Position numbers and translations under genes: made by a program. 64,000 bases of DNA, taken from positions 3,348,001 through 3,412,000 of the forward strand of contig CP120722.1 of NCBI GenBank assembly GCA_029719485.1, given 5' to 3'. Each line of letters opens with the position of its first letter. Position 1 is the first letter of the stretch. Shown here one piece after another: positions 61,510-64,000 of the stretch. The DNA is from Kiritimatiellota bacterium B12222. Its GTDB lineage: Bacteria; Verrucomicrobiota; Kiritimatiellia; SS1-B-03-39; UBA6053. The notes under the pieces were generated by a model. The model saw nothing but the letters and a program-made list of their open reading frames with translations. It did not search any database and was not told where the DNA came from.

Positions 61510-61905
61510 TCATGGAGTACTTTGAGGAAAGGGTTCATCTAACCAGTCACGCATCTCCGTTTTCCAATCGGTTTCATACGCAAGATCTAAAAATTGGTAA
61601 ATATCCATCAGGTCAGTTTGCACCATGATCGAACAAAACAAACTGGCCAATGCGGTGCTGATGCCAATGATCGTAATTCGAACCATCCCCAGATCATACG
61701 CTTCTTCAAGCATTTCTTCAAACAAGGCCTGAGCATCCGCAGAGAAATCTGTAAAATGACGCGCATCCACCAGCATCACAAAATCTTCATCCGTCCCTGC
61801 ACATTCGTCTAGCAGTTGATGGTACAAGTTTCGCATTTGCTCCATCGCCATATGACCATGCAACTTGAGAATATAACCGTGTTTTCGATAGCTGAGTTCA
61901 AACAT
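61510..61905 (-). CDS. SpoIIAA/STAS-like protein
   Basis: 131 residues: strands and helices FELSYRKHGYILKLHGHMAM, DFVMLVDARHFTDFSADAQA, VRITIIGISTALASLFCSIM fit the SpoIIAA-like (STAS) fold used by anti-sigma-factor antagonists and membrane-lipid associated proteins. The canonical phosphoserine DS motif is not evident, so it may not be regulated by phosphorylation. Possibly co-transcribed with pgi. Confidence 0.65.
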   Translation of the reverse strand: MFELSYRKHGYILKLHGHMAMEQMRNLYHQLLDECAGTDEDFVMLVDARHFTDFSADAQALFEEMLEEAYDLGMVRITIIGISTALASLFCSIMVQTDLMDIYQFLDLAYETDWKTEMRDWLDEPFPQSTP

Positions 61906-61950
61906 ATCACCCTCGTTATGTCGTCAATCGAGACTTGGCAAGTCGAAGCG

Positions 61951-62490
61951 TCATTTGCCAGACCGATTAAATGTCATTTCGATGACTTCGTTAAAAGACA
62001 GCACACGAGATCCACCATCCGCTTGCTCAATCGAGAATGAAAATTCATCTGGAATTCCGATCACCATATCCCCCGAAACAAAGATAAACCGGAATGCGGT
62101 CTCATCTTCAGTTTTATGAATCGAATGCACTTCATTCATTACCACGGGAAAGTCCCCCACCTCATTCCTCACGATAAAGCTTTGATTAGGCACCCGCCCT
62201 ACCGCCACAGCCCCACCCCTAAGGGTTAGTTTCACTTTCAGTACTACATCCGAAAGTTCATACTTCGCATTTACACTCGCCATTTCTTCTACCCACGCTT
62301 GATCCGTAGGTTGGGCAAGGGAAGGAGTTGAAATCCCACGCGTGTTATTCATTTGCTGAATCAATCTCTCCACCTCTGCATCCTTTACTTCAGGGACAGA
62401 ATCGGGAGCAGCCACCTCCTCTTGGACCGGAGCCGCATCCGGTAAAACGATCTGCGCATTTACAAGCGCCCCCCCACAAAAATAACCCAC
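61951..62490 (-). CDS. Secreted protein, unknown function
   Basis: About 179 residues if started at the GTG at 62490, which has AGGGGA upstream; the alternative upstream start at 62559 would run through the rplQ terminator and is less likely. Begins GYFCGGALVNAQIVL, then a proline/glutamate-rich linker (APVQEEVAAPDSVPEV) and beta-rich C-terminal half. A C7 run at 62469-62475 near the start could slip. No known family. Downstream of rplQ on the same strand but behind a terminator. Confidence 0.55.
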   Translation of the reverse strand: MGYFCGGALVNAQIVLPDAAPVQEEVAAPDSVPEVKDAEVERLIQQMNNTRGISTPSLAQPTDQAWVEEMASVNAKYELSDVVLKVKLTLRGGAVAVGRVPNQSFIVRNEVGDFPVVMNEVHSIHKTEDETAFRFIFVSGDMVIGIPDEFSFSIEQADGGSRVLSFNEVIEMTFNRSGK

Positions 62491-62513
62491 GGCTCCCCTG
62501 AAGAAGCAGACAT

Positions 62514-62541
62514 AAAAAAACCGGTGACGAGCACCGGTTTT
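62514..62541 (-). terminator. Terminator of the rpoA-rplQ operon
   Basis: Stem AAAACCGGTG/CACCGGTTTT around ACGAG, followed on the minus strand by seven T. Lies 24 bases after the rplQ stop. Confidence 0.92.
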
Positions 62542-62564
62542 AGCAAGTAGGCAATTCAAGTGAA

Positions 62565-62951
62565 TTACTCCGCAGCAGCCTCAGCAGGTGCTTCTGTAAC
62601 GTCAACCCATTCGAGGATTGCCATTTCAGAGGCATCGCTTGGTCGGGTACCCAACTTCAGGATACGGGTGTAACCGCCCTGACGTTCGCTGAATGCAGGT
62701 GCAACACTTGCAAACAATTCATGTACAGATTTTTGGCTTTTCAGTTTAGAAATCGCCTGACGACGGGCATGAAGATCTCCGCGTTTACCCAAGGTGACCA
62801 TTTTTTCGGCCAAAGGACGAATCGCACGGGCTTTAGCCAACGTGGTGGTGATTCGTTTTTCCTGAATTAAAGAGCAGACCATATTAGCCATCATCGCTTC
62901 ACGATGAGAGGATTTACGTCCAAGTTTAATAGTTTTTTTGCGATGTCGCAT
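62565..62951 (-). CDS. rplQ: 50S ribosomal protein L17 (bL17)
   Basis: 128 residues: RHRKKTIKLGRKSSHREAMM at the start and KARAIRPLAEKMVTLGK then GGYTRILKLGTRPSDASEMA are classic bL17. A short acidic/alanine tail (VTEAPAEAAAE) extends past the core. Follows rpoA by 38 bases; the operon ends here. Confidence 0.97.
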   Translation of the reverse strand: MRHRKKTIKLGRKSSHREAMMANMVCSLIQEKRITTTLAKARAIRPLAEKMVTLGKRGDLHARRQAISKLKSQKSVHELFASVAPAFSERQGGYTRILKLGTRPSDASEMAILEWVDVTEAPAEAAAE

Positions 62952-62989
62952 TTCTTAAGTTCCTTACTTAAATTACGTTTGTAAAAGGT

Positions 62990-63991
62990 TTAGTCTTCGC
63001 GGGGAGTTACCAAGAGGTCTGACTCAAAGGTCATCCCCAAAGACAATCCGTATTCCACGAGTTTGGCTTTGATCTCATTAAGAGACTTCTTACCAAAGTT
63101 ACGGTACTTGAGCATTTCAGCTTCCGTCTTCATGCAGAGCTCACCAACAGTGGTGATGTTTGCATTGTTCAGACAGTTGGCTGCACGTACACTCAATTCA
63201 ATTTCATTCACAGACACACCCAGTTTCTTACGCAATTCTTCGCGTTCCTGGTCAATCTGTTTTTCACTCTGTTCGAATTCCACGAGGTCTTTGTCGTAAT
63301 TAACGAATACGTCCAAGTGATGACGAAGAATGGCTGCCGCAATGGTAAGCGCTTCATCAGGACTAATCCGTCCGTCCGTCCAAATATCCAAACCAAGTTT
63401 GTCATAATCTGTACGACGACCTACCCGGGTGTTGTCTACCCAGTAGTTTACGCGGGTTACGGGAGAAAACAGACTGTCAATCGGAATAATACCGATGGGC
63501 TGATTGTCTTTTTTGTTCAAATCGGCAGGGCAATAGCCACGGCCCACTTTCACTTCAAGATGTGCAATAAATGATCCACCTTCGTCCAATGTGGCGATGT
63601 GATGGTCAGGGTTCAGCACTTCAATCGATCCGTCAGTGACAATATCACCAGCCGTAACTTCACCGGGGCCTTCTACTTTAATCTGCACCATGCGCGTATC
63701 GCGGGTGTAAGATTTCAGAATGACCTTTTTGAGATTCAGAATCACGTCAGTCACGTCTTCCACCATACCGTCGATGGTGCAAAATTCGTGAGGAGCGCCT
63801 TCCAATTTCAAAGCCGTAATTGCAGCCCCTTCCAAGGAAGACAGTAATACCCGGCGAAGGGAGTTACCAATGGTCCGGCCGTAACCGGCCTCAAAAGGTT
63901 CCGCATAATAGCGGCCAAAGTTTTCTGTGCTTTCCGCATCGTCTTTGACGACCCGTTTCGGCATCTCAAATCGACCTAGTCGAATAGCCAT
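62990..63991 (-). CDS. rpoA: RNA polymerase alpha subunit
   Basis: 333 residues: N-terminal assembly domain (YAEPFEAGYGRTIGNSLRRV, EGAPHEFCTIDGMVEDVTDV), linker, and C-terminal domain (LSVRAANCLNNANITTVGEL, NFGKKSLNEIKAKL) that contacts promoter UP elements and activators. Second in the alpha operon type arrangement before rplQ; the ribosomal protein genes normally upstream (rpsK, rpsD) lie beyond the window edge. Confidence 0.97.
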   Translation of the reverse strand: MAIRLGRFEMPKRVVKDDAESTENFGRYYAEPFEAGYGRTIGNSLRRVLLSSLEGAAITALKLEGAPHEFCTIDGMVEDVTDVILNLKKVILKSYTRDTRMVQIKVEGPGEVTAGDIVTDGSIEVLNPDHHIATLDEGGSFIAHLEVKVGRGYCPADLNKKDNQPIGIIPIDSLFSPVTRVNYWVDNTRVGRRTDYDKLGLDIWTDGRISPDEALTIAAAILRHHLDVFVNYDKDLVEFEQSEKQIDQEREELRKKLGVSVNEIELSVRAANCLNNANITTVGELCMKTEAEMLKYRNFGKKSLNEIKAKLVEYGLSLGMTFESDLLVTPRED

Positions 63992-64000
63992 ATTTAGTGC

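Noticed and set aside
1..64000. CRISPR array
   Set aside because: No regularly spaced identical direct repeats with unique spacers were seen. The attC-like repeats have genes, not spacers, between them.
1..64000. Integron integrase, transposase or phage genes
   Set aside because: None of the convincing genes shows tyrosine recombinase, DDE or phage structural motifs.

Overview
The window comes from a Gram-negative bacterium, most likely Verrucomicrobiota (Opitutae-like). The evidence is the combination of HPr kinase with HPr, LptA/LptB/LptC-like genes, a PEP-CTERM protein, an SHD1-domain secreted protein, DUF3450/ExbB genes, GH105-like and heparinase-like enzymes, and a UVR-motif protein. 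The phylum is an inference from gene content; no rRNA is present. Most of the window is ordinary chromosome.

Layout. 1-2500 (minus strand) is an array of small AT-rich genes, each ending in a structured recombination site of attC type. 3013-11942 holds nrfHA (nitrite ammonification), htpG, a DoxX protein, a DUF3450/TolQ/ExbB operon and a UVR-motif protein. About 12260-14344 (plus strand) is a second, weaker cassette array with related attC hairpins. 14545-19089 carries aroE-pilD-aroK, rph, tRNA-Arg(CCG) and serC. 19247-22938 has secreted and polysaccharide-related genes. 23046-32406 has uvrB, an M48 protease, tRNA-Arg(ACG), an L,D-transpeptidase and a type II topoisomerase pair. 32834-37006 has a heparinase-like enzyme, a PEP-CTERM protein, a nitroreductase and a DoxX-like gene broken by an in-frame TAG. 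37047-43635 has smc, an M20 peptidase and a GT-C glycosyltransferase. 44022-50338 has an RRM protein, lptC-lptA-lptB-hpf-hprK-ptsH, dgt and trpD. 50575-58534 is mostly envelope genes (TonB receptor, OmpA/TSP3 protein). 58552-63991 has deoB, pgi, a STAS-like protein, rplQ and rpoA.

The most striking content is the pair of cassette arrays without any integrase in the window. In array 1 each of the five complete cassettes between sites at 21 and 2068 starts with a 7-base core that is the exact reverse complement of the 7-base core at its own 3' end. That is expected of integron cassettes that existed as closed circles. Array 2 carries the same two hairpin subfamilies and points the other way, so the leading ends of the two arrays face each other across about 10 kb of core genes. 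None of the cassette proteins except an XRE-type HTH protein and a VOC-fold protein is recognisable.

Other points of interest are an NrfA with CXXCH rather than CXXCK at the first haem site, an ExbB-type operon with no ExbD or TonB beside it, a nonsense-interrupted DoxX gene, and several unexplained hairpins and repeats. Starts were revised from the longest reading frames where a Shine-Dalgarno sequence, an ATGA overlap or a signal peptide gave a better choice.
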